Assembly: GCA_944324435.1 (NCBI GenBank)
Contig: CALUWH010000015.1
Span: forward strand, 1-45,563
From: Candidatus Gastranaerophilales bacterium
GTDB taxonomy: Bacteria > Cyanobacteriota > Vampirovibrionia > Gastranaerophilales > Gastranaerophilaceae
DNA: 45,563 nt
Direction of reading: 5' to 3'
Part shown: in pieces, positions 33,579-42,257 of the stretch
Layout: every line of letters starts with the position of its first letter
Numbering within the stretch: position 1 is the stretch's first letter
Translations under genes and position numbers: made by a program
The notes under the pieces: model-generated
What the model was told of the DNA's origin: nothing
The model's input: only the letters and a program-made list of their open reading frames with translations
Database searches by the model: none

Positions 33579-35945
33579 CTACTTTATATCTATAACACTT
33601 ACTCCGTCTCCGCCTTCAGCATCTTCTCCCACACGATATTTAGCGACATAAGGGGACGTTGCGATAAAATCTCTTACTGCGGATTTTAGCGCCCCAGTTC
33701 CGTGCCCGTGGATTACATATACAGGAGATAAATTTGCAAGGCTTGCTTTATCCAGATATGCTTCCAAATCATCTAAAGCTTCTTCAACCCGTTCGCCTCT
33801 TAAATCCAATGTGTTTGAAATATCAATTTTTTTCAAGCTGAATGATGATTCTTTTTTCAGAGCACCGAGAGGCAGGTTAACTTTCTTTGCCAGCTGAGGA
33901 TTATAAACAGCAAGTTTATTTTTCTTAACTTTAGTCTTTATCATTCCCATCTGAATGTACAGAGCACCGCTTTTGTCAGGGAGTGACAAAACTGTTACCT
34001 GCTGATTCAAATCTTTTATCATAACTTTATCATTGACCTGAACTTCATCCCAATCAAGTTCCGTATACTGCTCTTTTTCTTCAAGAGAATGTAAATCGGA
34101 GCGGAAACCCTGTTCAAGTTTTGCTAAACGAGCGTAAGATCGTCTTGCTATTTTTTCGGATTTTTCACGTCTCAGCTCTGTCAGAATATCTTTTATTTCG
34201 CTCTTTGCGTCTTCAAGCTGGTTTTCAAACTTGTCTTTTATAATTTTTATTGTTTTTTTCTTTTCTTTCTTATGCTCGCTGAGTTCTTTTTCGTATTGTT
34301 TCTTTAACTCATCAGCCTCGGCGTTCAAACTTTCGGCCTCTCTAAGGTTTGAATCCAATTTTTGCTGTGTATCCTGTAACCTCTCAACAACAAGGCTTGA
34401 TGCGTCACGCTGGGTTATGAGAAGTTCTTTTGCCTCCCATACCATATCTTCTGGAAGTCCCAAGTTAGATGCAATGGAAATTGCATTACTCAATCCCGGA
34501 ATACCTATTATAAGCTTATATGTAGGAGACAAGGATTCCGTATCAAACTCTACACAAGCGTTTTTAAAGTATGAATCGGTATATTCCAGAGTCTTTAACT
34601 CGCCATAGTGGGTTGTAATAACCGACTGCGCCATCTTTTTGACGAATTCTTTTAATATGATTTCTGCAAGTACCGCGCCCTCTTGAGGGTCAGTTCCAGC
34701 GCAAAGCTCATCTATCAGAATAAAGGTTTCCGAGTCTGCAAGCTCTAAAATATCAATTACATTTTTCATGTGAGAAGAAAACGTTGACAAGTTCTGCAAA
34801 ATACTCTGCTCATCACCAATATCCGCCAGAACTTTCTCAAACGGGTAAATATGAGCTTCCGCACAAGGAAGAAAAAGCCCTGATTTCATCATCAAAATAA
34901 ATAATCCGACAGTCTTCAAAGCAACTGTTTTTCCGCCCGTATTTGACCCTGTAATAATTATGGATTTATACGATTCTCCTATTTCAAAGTCATTTTCAAC
35001 AATCTTTTCAACTCTGCCGATTAATAAAGGATGGCGCATCAAGTCTATCTTGATTGTCTTTTCGGAATTTACCTCAGGCTCTATAGCCTGAATCTTTACC
35101 GCATAGCGAGCTTTTGCAAAGTGAAAATCAATTTCTGATAAGAGTTTTTCTGTCTGGATTAATTTATCCATCTCTTTTCTTACCTGATTGCTTAGAACTG
35201 TTAGAATCCTAATAATTTCGGCGTAAATCTTAGATTTTAATTCCCGAATTTTATTGTTAATAGGAACAATCTGCGCAGGTTCAATATAAAAAGTTTTATT
35301 TGTCGCAGAAACATCGTGAACAATTCCTCCGATTTTACTCTTTGAAGAGGCTTTGACCTGAAAAACTATTCTATCATCCCTTACGGTGTAAATATTTTCC
35401 TGCAGATGTTTTTGGAACTCGGGCGAGTTCATCAACTCCTGAACTCGCTGTTTTAAATTTGCCTCGGTATCTCTCAGGGAAGCGTACAAACCTTTTAACT
35501 CGGAATTTGCATTCTGTTTTACCGTATAATTATCATCAAACGTATCAAGAATCTTATCTTCAAATTCTTTGTTTGAATACAAATCATTTGTCAGCTTGTG
35601 CATCAAGGCATCAAACGGCAAGTTTTCTTTTAAGAAATTTCTAACAAGCCTTGAAGTCCTCATTGTTTTTGCAATGTCAACAAGCTCCTCTTCGACAAAG
35701 TATTCATTTCTCTCCTGCAGTTTCTTAAAGTTCTGAATCTTTTCAATCGGAATATCTCTTGCCAAATCAAGAACATCTTTTGCCTCGCGTGTCATGATGA
35801 TTTGTGTCTGAATATCTTCTGTCCTAACGTAAGGTGTGAGGTCAAGACAAAGTTTTTTGGACTGTTCTGTTTTCGCAAAATTAGCGAGCTCAGCCAAAAT
35901 CTTATCGTATTCGAGAGCTTTTTGTGATTTTTGGACAATACTCAT
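33579..35945 (-). CDS. mutS2: endonuclease MutS2
   Basis: Protein of 788 residues, typical length. Walker A is GSNTGGKT (333-340), with FILIDELCAGTDPQEG as Walker B and STFSSHMKNV as the ABC-like signature. A coiled coil (about 520-620) and a KOW-like segment precede the C-terminal Smr nuclease domain (about 705-788; LDLRGERVEEAL and VYVIHGHGTGALK). MutS2 acts on recombination intermediates and, in Bacillus, on collided ribosomes. I choose the ATG at 35945, the conserved MSIVQKSQKALEYDKI start; the frame extends 11 codons upstream. Confidence 0.95.
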   Translation of the reverse strand: MSIVQKSQKALEYDKILAELANFAKTEQSKKLCLDLTPYVRTEDIQTQIIMTREAKDVLDLARDIPIEKIQNFKKLQERNEYFVEEELVDIAKTMRTSRLVRNFLKENLPFDALMHKLTNDLYSNKEFEDKILDTFDDNYTVKQNANSELKGLYASLRDTEANLKQRVQELMNSPEFQKHLQENIYTVRDDRIVFQVKASSKSKIGGIVHDVSATNKTFYIEPAQIVPINNKIRELKSKIYAEIIRILTVLSNQVRKEMDKLIQTEKLLSEIDFHFAKARYAVKIQAIEPEVNSEKTIKIDLMRHPLLIGRVEKIVENDFEIGESYKSIIITGSNTGGKTVALKTVGLFILMMKSGLFLPCAEAHIYPFEKVLADIGDEQSILQNLSTFSSHMKNVIDILELADSETFILIDELCAGTDPQEGAVLAEIILKEFVKKMAQSVITTHYGELKTLEYTDSYFKNACVEFDTESLSPTYKLIIGIPGLSNAISIASNLGLPEDMVWEAKELLITQRDASSLVVERLQDTQQKLDSNLREAESLNAEADELKKQYEKELSEHKKEKKKTIKIIKDKFENQLEDAKSEIKDILTELRREKSEKIARRSYARLAKLEQGFRSDLHSLEEKEQYTELDWDEVQVNDKVMIKDLNQQVTVLSLPDKSGALYIQMGMIKTKVKKNKLAVYNPQLAKKVNLPLGALKKESSFSLKKIDISNTLDLRGERVEEALDDLEAYLDKASLANLSPVYVIHGHGTGALKSAVRDFIATSPYVAKYRVGEDAEGGDGVSVIDIK

Positions 35946-36004
35946 TACAACCTGATTATAAAAAGAACAAAAAATCAAAGCAATATATAAAATAGTAATA
36001 TATT

Positions 36005-36907
36005 TTACTTGAATAAGGCCTGTATAAATTCTTTTGAATCAAAGTCCTTTAAGTCTTCCATTTTTTCGCCGACACCAACAAGTTTGACCGGCAGCCCCAA
36101 ATCTTTTGCAATTGCTAAAATTATTGCCCCTTTTGCAGAGCCGTCAAGCTTTGTAAGAGCAACTGATGTAAGATTAACACACTCTTTAAAAACTTTTGCC
36201 TGAGCAAGCCCGTTTTGTCCCGTATTGGCATCAATAACAAGGATACTTTCTCTTAATGATTCCGGCGCATTTTTATCTATTACATTTTTTATTTTAGAAA
36301 GTTCTTCCATCAGGTTAAACTTGTTCTGCAGTCTTCCTGCCGTATCTACAAGAATAACATCGTACTTTTCATTTCTCGCTTTTTGTATGGCCTCATAGAC
36401 TACAGATGCAGGATCCGCCTTATCTCGCCTTACAATATCAGCCCCTGAACGCTTAGACCAAATATCAACCTGTTCTTCTGCTGCAGCCCTGAATGTATCT
36501 CCGGCAGCAATAAGCACCCTTTTGCCTTCCTGCTTAAATCTGTATGCAAGCTTTCCGATAAGTGTTGTTTTGCCTGCTCCGTTTACGCCTGTTATAAAAT
36601 AGATATTTAATTCCCCGTCTTTGAACGCAATTTTTCCCGAGCCTGCTTCATCGAGTGTTTTCAAGAACTCGCTTTGTAAAAATTCCTTAACCTGAGAAGG
36701 CTTAATCTTGTTTTGTCCCCTCAATTTGTCAACAAGCTCCGACGCGTAATTCACACCCAAATCTGCGCTTATAAGCAAATCCTCCATATCATCAAGGACA
36801 AATTCCGAAAATTCTTCCTCCTCGGATACGGCATCCACAACATTCCCCACAAGTGCTTGTGCGGTTTTTGATACTGTATTTTTTAATTTATCGAAAAAGT
36901 TAAACAT
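36005..36907 (-). CDS. ftsY: signal recognition particle receptor FtsY
   Basis: SRP receptor GTPase of 300 residues, short form without the acidic A domain of E. coli. NG domain motifs: GVNGAGKT (107-114), DTFRAAAEEQ, DTAGRLQNK, TKLDGSAKG. It docks ribosome-SRP complexes at the membrane. No Shine-Dalgarno is visible before the ATG (AAAATAAAATT), and repeat array 3 lies immediately upstream, so its promoter must lie in or beyond the array. It appears to head the ten-gene minus-strand run to hpt. Confidence 0.95.
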   Translation of the reverse strand: MFNFFDKLKNTVSKTAQALVGNVVDAVSEEEEFSEFVLDDMEDLLISADLGVNYASELVDKLRGQNKIKPSQVKEFLQSEFLKTLDEAGSGKIAFKDGELNIYFITGVNGAGKTTLIGKLAYRFKQEGKRVLIAAGDTFRAAAEEQVDIWSKRSGADIVRRDKADPASVVYEAIQKARNEKYDVILVDTAGRLQNKFNLMEELSKIKNVIDKNAPESLRESILVIDANTGQNGLAQAKVFKECVNLTSVALTKLDGSAKGAIILAIAKDLGLPVKLVGVGEKMEDLKDFDSKEFIQALFK

Positions 36908-36914
36908 AATTTTA

Positions 36915-37125
36915 TTTTCAGTGACTAAGTGATCAGGTGACTAAGGTTTTTAGTGATTAGTGAATGGTGATTAGGGAATAGATATTGAATCTTCTTTTCA
37001 ACTGTTCAACCATATCGTGAAGTGTGAAGGGAGGTTTTTAGTGATTAGAGTTTATAACTTCTTCTAAACTCCTAAACCTATAAACTCATAAACTACTCTT
37101 CAACCTTTCAACTTTTCAACATAGA
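36915..37125. repeat. modular simple-sequence repeat array, copy 3
   Basis: Block words as in copies 1 and 2, more rearranged: B (36920-36945, GTGACTAAGTGATCAGG), C (36946-36985, AGTGATTAGTGAATGG), a short D piece (36990-37012, CAACTGTTCAACC), A (37015-37032, GTGAAGTGTGAAGGGAGG), C again and a long D (37048-37120, AACTTCTTCTAAACTCC). Block D again faces the 3' end of the neighbouring gene, here nusB. It separates nusB from ftsY; no frame or terminator hairpin is obvious. Confidence 0.85.
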
Positions 37126-37133
37126 GCCCCCCA

Positions 37134-37796
37134 TTAGCCGCGGAGACCGTTTTCCACTATTACCTTTGCTAAAATTCCGTTTACAAAAGAAGATGAATCC
37201 TCTGTAGAATATTTCTTTGCAAGTTCTACCGCTTCATCTACAACAACCTTAATCGGAGCCTTTTTGGTGTAAAGAAGCTCTGTTATTGCGATTCTCAAGA
37301 TATCTTTATCAATTTTTACAAGCCTTGAAATGTCCCAGCCGTTAGAATATTTTTGAATCTCAGCATCAATGGCTTCGTGATTAATTTTGAACTGCTCGGC
37401 GATTTCTACCGTATAATTTTTAACCTCGGATTGATTTTCCAGAGTTGCAAACTCAGCTATTTCCAGAGCCAAAACTGCTTTTTCCGCGACATCAAGCATT
37501 GTATCGACCTTCTGAATCATCTCGTCTGTCATAGGAATTTTAACAGGTTTATTCTTTGCCCCCATTGGTCTTGCAAGATTTGATTCATGCTCGGCCTCGT
37601 AGGTTTCTATAGAATCTTTGATATCAATCAAAGAACCAACTGTTAGTTTCAATTCCTCTGATGCTGAATTAGAAAGGATTCTGACAGATTTGAGCATTAT
37701 ATCTTCAAAATCTTTTCTTGAATATTTTGTAATTTCTTTATCAAACTGTGAAAATAATATTAACGCTAATTCTCTTGCTGCACGTCTTGCCTGCAT
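37134..37796 (-). CDS. nusB: transcription antitermination factor NusB
   Basis: RNA-binding helical protein of 220 residues, longer than the usual 130-160. QARRAARELALILFSQFDK is the conserved start, and the C-terminal half DISRLVKIDKDILRIAITEL, PIKVVVDEAVELAKKYS, FVNGILAKV matches the family closely. The extra length lies in the middle (about 45-120), a helical insertion. It works with NusA, NusE and NusG on rRNA transcription. AAGGAG precedes the ATG and an extended -10 (minus TGATATTAT, 37825-37833) lies upstream. Confidence 0.93.
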   Translation of the reverse strand: MQARRAARELALILFSQFDKEITKYSRKDFEDIMLKSVRILSNSASEELKLTVGSLIDIKDSIETYEAEHESNLARPMGAKNKPVKIPMTDEMIQKVDTMLDVAEKAVLALEIAEFATLENQSEVKNYTVEIAEQFKINHEAIDAEIQKYSNGWDISRLVKIDKDILRIAITELLYTKKAPIKVVVDEAVELAKKYSTEDSSSFVNGILAKVIVENGLRG

Positions 37797-37824
37797 ACAT
37801 TTATCTCCTTATATATTTTTTTTA

Positions 37825-37850
37825 ATAATATCATAAAAACATGTTATAAT
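37825..37850. promoter_or_regulatory. divergent extended -10 promoters for nusB and deoB
   Basis: Minus-strand TGATATTAT (37825-37833) serves nusB and plus-strand TGTTATAAT (37842-37850) serves deoB. They are only 8 bases apart, so each polymerase would cover the other site and firing should be mutually exclusive. Confidence 0.55.
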
Positions 37851-37866
37851 AAAACCGGAGGAACTT

Positions 37867-39048
37867 ATGAAAAAAAGAGCAATAATTATTGTCATAGATT
37901 CAATGGGAATCGGCGCAATGCCTGATTGTGAGGATTTTGGAGATATTAAAGAATGCAACACCTTAAAAAATGTCTGTGCGTTCAACCACGGACTAAATGT
38001 CCCCAATTTGTCTTCATTAGGTTTAGGTAATATTCAGGATTTTGAGGGTATAAATAAAACCTCATCGCCTTTGGGTCAATACGGAACTCTAGAAGAAAAA
38101 TCCAAAGGAAAAGACACTACAACAGGTCACTGGGAGATTGCAGGGCTTGTGTCGGAAAAACCTTTTTCAACATTCCCGAATGGTTTTCCAAAGGAACTTA
38201 TTGACAAATTTATTGCAGAAACCAATTGCGGCGGAGTTCTTGCAAATCGTCCGGCAAGCGGTACAGCTATTATTGAGGAGCTTAATGACGAACATCACAG
38301 AACAAAATATCCGATTGTTTACACTTCAGCTGACAGCGTATTCCAAATTGCAGTTGATACTGATATGATTCCGCTTGAAACATTATACAAATGGTGCGAG
38401 ATTGCCCGTCAACTTTTGGATGAAGGCGGATACAATACAGCGCGTGTTATTGCCCGTCCCTATAAAATTATTGACGGCAAACCTACAAGAATTTCTAAGG
38501 ACAGAAGAGATTATTCAATGAAACCGCCAAAAGCAACTGTACTTGATAAGGTTAAAAATGCAGGTGCTAAAGTTATCGGTATCGGGAAAATTGAAGATAT
38601 TTTCTCTAAAGCAGGAATTACTCACGCAATACACACAGGCTCTAACAAAGAAGGGCTTGAGCTTACTATAAAAGCCATTGAAGGGAGTCTCGATTTAGAC
38701 AAAATAAAATATGAAGGTGTAAATATAACAGATGATTCAAAAGAAATAATATTTACCAACCTTGTTGATACAGATATGCTGTTTGGTCACAGAAACAATG
38801 CAGAAGGTTACGGTAAAGCGATAGAGGAAATTGACGCTTATTTAACACAAATATTGCCTCTTATCGGAAAAGACGATTTATTAATAATCACTGCAGACCA
38901 CGGCTGCGATCCGACAGTCCCGGGCACAGACCACACAAGGGAAAAAGTGCCGGTATTATACTATTCTAAAGGTATAGAACCTAAGGATTTAGGAGTAACT
39001 ATCGGATTTGATTCGATTGCAAACAGAATATCCGATTGGTTATTTTAA
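37867..39048 (+). CDS. deoB: phosphopentomutase
   Basis: Metal-dependent mutase of 393 residues, normal length, interconverting (deoxy)ribose 1- and 5-phosphate in nucleoside breakdown. IIIVIDSMGIGAMPD has the first metal Asp, GKDTTTGHWEIAG the phospho-acceptor Thr loop, and VDTDMLFGHRNN and ITADHGCDPTVPGTDHTREKVP the remaining Mn ligands. GGAGG lies 5 bases before the ATG. The rest of the salvage set is absent, but hpt is in the window. Confidence 0.96.
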   Translation: MKKRAIIIVIDSMGIGAMPDCEDFGDIKECNTLKNVCAFNHGLNVPNLSSLGLGNIQDFEGINKTSSPLGQYGTLEEKSKGKDTTTGHWEIAGLVSEKPFSTFPNGFPKELIDKFIAETNCGGVLANRPASGTAIIEELNDEHHRTKYPIVYTSADSVFQIAVDTDMIPLETLYKWCEIARQLLDEGGYNTARVIARPYKIIDGKPTRISKDRRDYSMKPPKATVLDKVKNAGAKVIGIGKIEDIFSKAGITHAIHTGSNKEGLELTIKAIEGSLDLDKIKYEGVNITDDSKEIIFTNLVDTDMLFGHRNNAEGYGKAIEEIDAYLTQILPLIGKDDLLIITADHGCDPTVPGTDHTREKVPVLYYSKGIEPKDLGVTIGFDSIANRISDWLF

Positions 39049-39065
39049 TTTTTTGAATTTAAGTG

Positions 39066-39084
39066 TATAATAAAAAAGTATAAT
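39066..39084 (+). promoter_or_regulatory. two TATAAT boxes before the ferredoxin gene
   Basis: TATAAT occurs at 39066-39071 (preceded by TG) and 39079-39084, 52-70 bases upstream of the ferredoxin ATG. No matched -35 is clear. One or both may be used. Confidence 0.45.
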
Positions 39085-39135
39085 TTACCTGCCCTTGGTT
39101 TCCACCGGCAGATAGTACAAAAAAGGAGAATACAA

Positions 39136-39312
39136 ATGAACGTAACTATTGAAGATTCATGCATCGGATGCGGCGCTTGCGAATCAATTTGCGACGCAGT
39201 ATTTCACGTAGAAGACAAAGCAGAAGTTAACTCTTCTAATATCGCAGGAAACGAAGATTGTGTTAAAGAAGCAGCAGGCGCTTGCCCTGTTTCAGCAATC
39301 GTAGTTGGATAA
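39136..39312 (+). CDS. small 4Fe-4S ferredoxin, Thermotoga type
   Basis: Electron carrier of 58 residues. It reads MNVTIEDSCIGCGACESICD at the start. Cys9, Cys12, Cys15 and Cys50 (followed by Pro51) would bind one 4Fe-4S cluster. Cys19 and Cys42 sit where the Thermotoga maritima and Desulfovibrio single-cluster ferredoxins have a disulfide in place of the second cluster. AAAGGAG precedes the ATG. It has its own promoter and terminator and lies upstream of a radical SAM gene that needs electrons; pairing is plausible but unproven. It could also serve general fermentative electron flow. Confidence 0.93.
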   Translation: MNVTIEDSCIGCGACESICDAVFHVEDKAEVNSSNIAGNEDCVKEAAGACPVSAIVVG

Positions 39313-39336
39313 AATTTAATAATTTTTAATCACAGG

Positions 39337-39369
39337 CGAGCCTCATGTTTTATTGGGGCTCGTTTGTTG
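39337..39369 (+). terminator. intrinsic terminator after the ferredoxin gene
   Basis: Stem CGAGCCTC (39337-39344) pairs with GGGGCTCG (39355-39362, one U-G) and is followed by TTTGTTGT. It lies 24 bases after the ferredoxin stop. Confidence 0.8.
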
Positions 39370-39375
39370 TATAAT
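39368..39375 (+). promoter_or_regulatory. -10 box for the TatD-associated radical SAM gene
   Basis: TGTATAAT immediately after the ferredoxin terminator, 21 bases before the ATG, with GGGGG as ribosome site (39386-39390). No clear -35; it would overlap the terminator stem. Confidence 0.5.
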
Positions 39376-39396
39376 TTTTCTTAAAGGGGGTATGGA

Positions 39397-40026
39397 ATGT
39401 ATACACTTGTTTACTCAATAAATGAAGAAAAATCACCGGAGACTGTTTATGTTAATCTGACAAATGCCTGCACAAATTCCTGCATCTTTTGTTTAAGAGA
39501 GCAAAAAGACGATGTTTGCGGCTCAAATATGTGGCATGATGATAAATATACGCTTGAAGATATTATTGAGCAGTTCAATAAGTTTGTACCGACCCCGAAA
39601 CAGGTTGTATTCTGCGGATATGGAGAGCCTTTTTTGAAAAAAGATATGATGAAAGCTTTTGCCCAATATTTAAGAAAGAATCATCCTGAAATAAGAATCC
39701 GTGTTAATACAAACGGACACGCCAATGCAATATACAAAACAAATGTAGCAGAAGAATTTAAAGGATTAATTGATTCTGCATCAATCAGCCTGAACTCTTC
39801 AAATGCAGAGCAATACAACGAAATTTGCAATCCCAAAATAGAAAATGCGTATGAAGAAGTTAAAAAGTTTATAAAAGCTTGTACTAATGCCGGCATTGAA
39901 GTTACTGCAAGCGTTGTAACAGGTTTTGATAAAGAACACGAAATTGATGTTAAAAAGTGCAAGGAAATCGCAGAATCTCTTGGGGCAAAATTCAGAGACA
40001 GAGAATTCATTACTAACGGTTATTAA
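39397..40026 (+). CDS. radical SAM protein, TatD-associated type
   Basis: Enzyme of 209 residues, compact. VYVNLTNACTNSCIFCLRE carries the C-x3-C-x2-C cluster motif, FCGYGEPFL replaces the GGE SAM motif, and RVNTNGHAN and SASISLNSSN match later strands of the barrel. The YVNLTNxCTNxCxFC start is typical of the TatD family-associated radical SAM group, whose substrate is unknown. There is no SPASM or other extension. tatD itself is not seen next to it. The ferredoxin just upstream may supply electrons. Confidence 0.85.
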   Translation: MYTLVYSINEEKSPETVYVNLTNACTNSCIFCLREQKDDVCGSNMWHDDKYTLEDIIEQFNKFVPTPKQVVFCGYGEPFLKKDMMKAFAQYLRKNHPEIRIRVNTNGHANAIYKTNVAEEFKGLIDSASISLNSSNAEQYNEICNPKIENAYEEVKKFIKACTNAGIEVTASVVTGFDKEHEIDVKKCKEIAESLGAKFRDREFITNGY

Positions 40027-40043
40027 TTAGATGAGGAGTTAAA

Positions 40044-40526
40044 ATGAAAGTCCAACAAACAACTCAAACCCAATTCGCAGGCAAACACTACCTTAATCCC
40101 AATCAGATGAAGGGTATCAAAAACTTACTTACAAGAATGAATGCAGAGACCGTAACAAACAGGACTGAGACCTGGTTCAGCTCTACAATTACAAAAGAGC
40201 TTTCTTACAAGAAAAATAAAATTCGGTTTATAGACGGAAGAATGATTTTTGATAAAGTAGCGGACAATGAACAAATGCAGAGAGAAACCCTTTTTACATT
40301 AGGAAAAACCGAGCTTGTAATCAATAACAAAACCGGTGAAATAATTGATTGGGAAAAGCCGTTATTGACAGGCTGGAATAGGATTATGAAAAAGATTGAC
40401 AATTCTCTAAAAACCTTGAATGAGCAATACGATAATTCTGCTGTTGTGAAAAAGAAAAAAATTTCATTTGAAGGATTCACCAAGAAAGGTATTGAGATTC
40501 TGGAAAAGCTCAAAGGTAAACAGTAA
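40044..40526 (+). CDS. unknown lineage-type protein starting MKVQ
   Basis: Protein of 160 residues, not recognised. The N-terminus MKVQQTTQTQFAGKHYLNPN resembles many small unknown proteins of this lineage in having a short polar stretch followed by F-x-G. The rest is basic, with helices (GWNRIMKKIDNSLKTLNEQY) and a strand pair in the middle. GAGGAG lies 7 bases before the ATG. Its stop overlaps the maf start by one base (TAATG), so it is co-translated with maf. Confidence 0.75.
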   Translation: MKVQQTTQTQFAGKHYLNPNQMKGIKNLLTRMNAETVTNRTETWFSSTITKELSYKKNKIRFIDGRMIFDKVADNEQMQRETLFTLGKTELVINNKTGEIIDWEKPLLTGWNRIMKKIDNSLKTLNEQYDNSAVVKKKKISFEGFTKKGIEILEKLKGKQ

Positions 40527-41101
40527 TGACAAAACTCATTCTTGCATCAAATTCTCCGAGAAGAAAACAAATACTCAAAGATATGGGTCTAACCTTTGAG
40601 GTAATTCCGTCAAACTATGATGAGAAACTTGCAGACGACATTTTTTCTTATGAAAAAATTGAAGATTTGGCGACCCAAAAATGTCTGGATGTTGTAAGAC
40701 GAGCAGATAAAGATTCACTTGTGCTTGCAGCCGACACAGTGGTTGTTTTACACAACCGAATTTTAGGGAAACCGCATTCTAAAGAAGAAGCCTTTGAAAT
40801 GCTCAAATCTTTGCAAGGTGCAACGCATTCAGTTGTAACATCCACCTGTGGAATAAACACTCATACCAACCGTGCGGCCTTAATTTCAACGACAAGTTAT
40901 GTAAGATTCACCCCCTGGAGCGATGAAATGATTCATTATTATATAGACGAATTTAATCCGCTTGATAAGGCAGGAAGTTACGGAATACAAGAACTTCCTC
41001 CAAATTATATTGATAAATTTGAAGGAAGTTTTGAAAATATAGTCGGGCTGTCTCCGGAAGCTGTAGAAGCTATTCTGCAACAGCTACAGTATCTTCAGTA
41101 G
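40526..41101 (+). CDS. maf: Maf family nucleotide pyrophosphatase
   Basis: House-cleaning enzyme of 191 residues that hydrolyses non-canonical or modified nucleoside triphosphates (dTTP/UTP group). LILASNSPRRKQIL has the substrate-binding SxSPRR motif, VLAADTVVV the catalytic Asp, and DKAGSYGIQE the C-terminal signature. Its 3' end overlaps the convergent S1-domain gene by 32 bases. Confidence 0.94.
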   Translation: MTKLILASNSPRRKQILKDMGLTFEVIPSNYDEKLADDIFSYEKIEDLATQKCLDVVRRADKDSLVLAADTVVVLHNRILGKPHSKEEAFEMLKSLQGATHSVVTSTCGINTHTNRAALISTTSYVRFTPWSDEMIHYYIDEFNPLDKAGSYGIQELPPNYIDKFEGSFENIVGLSPEAVEAILQQLQYLQ

Positions 41102-42143
41102 GAAGACCTAATGAAATACGCTTGTCTTTTGGATTAAATTTAATAATTTTAGTATTAATCTTATCTCCAGCCTTTAGAATACAGCTGTTCTGGTTCTGGT
41201 ACTCAGCAAGAGCCGATTGTGGGAACAAAGCTTCAACTCCCGGCAGCACTTCAACAAAAGCGCCAAACGGTTTAATTCTTGTAATAATTCCCTCTTTAAC
41301 ATCTCCTTCTTTAAGCTCGGCTTCTGCTTGAATCCACGGATCAGGCTCGGTATTTTTAAGACTTAGGCTGATTCTCTGTTTATCTTTGTCAATATCAATA
41401 ATTTCAACATTAATTTCCTGACCGACTTTCAAAAGGTCAGTAGGATGTTCAACCCATTTCCAGGAAATTTGAGACAGAGGAAGCAGACAATCTACGCCGC
41501 CTACGTTCACAAAGGCTCCGAAGTCTGTTATTCTGACAACTTCACCTTTAACAATCTGTCCGACTTCAACCTGCGCAAACACGTTTTTACGAGTTTCAGC
41601 CATATTAGTTTCGTAAACTTTTTTATTAGACAAGATAAGGTTATTTTGTGCCTTATCAAGCGTCAATATTTTAACTTCAATCTTATCTCCCGGGTTACAA
41701 ATAGTTTCTCTTGCGCAGAGCTGACCTTGCGGAATAAAGCCTTGAACCCCTGATACATCAACAACCAGACCGCCTCTAACAATTTGTGAAACCACAACCG
41801 CAATAGTTTCATCGGCTTCCTTAACCTTTTCGAGTTCTTCCCAGGTATGTGCAAGATTAACTTTTTTGTAAGAGAGAATAAATCTTCCGTTTTCATCGCA
41901 ATCCTGAGTTATTAAAAATTCGTACTCGGTATTAAGCTCCAAAACATCTTCTGCTTTAGCTTTTCGATCCGATGAGATTTCATATTTCGGGACAAAGGCT
42001 CCGCATTTAGCCCCGATATCTACAATCACACCGTCAGCCTCAAAAGCGCAAACAACACCTTTTACGATATCGCCGCGTTTAAACTTGTAATCATACTTTT
42101 CTAAAAGAGCTTCGAAATCACCATCTGAATACTTCTCAACCAT
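41070..42143 (-). CDS. S1 RNA-binding domain protein (short bS1-like)
   Basis: Protein of 357 residues with four S1 domains: about 21-92 (GDIVKGVVCAFEADGVIVDIG), 100-175, 190-262 (GQIVKGEVVRITDFGAFVNVG) and 277-348 (GDVKEGIITRIKPFGAFVEVL). The third and fourth are the most canonical. Cyanobacterial and some other bS1 proteins have three or four domains rather than six, so this is probably the ribosomal protein bS1, but a regulatory S1 protein is possible; hence no symbol. AAAGGAG precedes the ATG at 42143; the frame runs 21 codons upstream without support. It ends in antisense overlap with maf. Confidence 0.88.
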   Translation of the reverse strand: MVEKYSDGDFEALLEKYDYKFKRGDIVKGVVCAFEADGVIVDIGAKCGAFVPKYEISSDRKAKAEDVLELNTEYEFLITQDCDENGRFILSYKKVNLAHTWEELEKVKEADETIAVVVSQIVRGGLVVDVSGVQGFIPQGQLCARETICNPGDKIEVKILTLDKAQNNLILSNKKVYETNMAETRKNVFAQVEVGQIVKGEVVRITDFGAFVNVGGVDCLLPLSQISWKWVEHPTDLLKVGQEINVEIIDIDKDKQRISLSLKNTEPDPWIQAEAELKEGDVKEGIITRIKPFGAFVEVLPGVEALFPQSALAEYQNQNSCILKAGDKINTKIIKFNPKDKRISLGLPTEDTVAVAE

Positions 42144-42257
42144 TTTGTATTCTCCTTTTTCTAATAAACACGAGGCAATTATACCATATTTAGCCGATTT
42201 CGGCAATAGCCGAATGGCGGAGCAGGGGGTAAATATTTAACTTTATTGGGCTTTACT

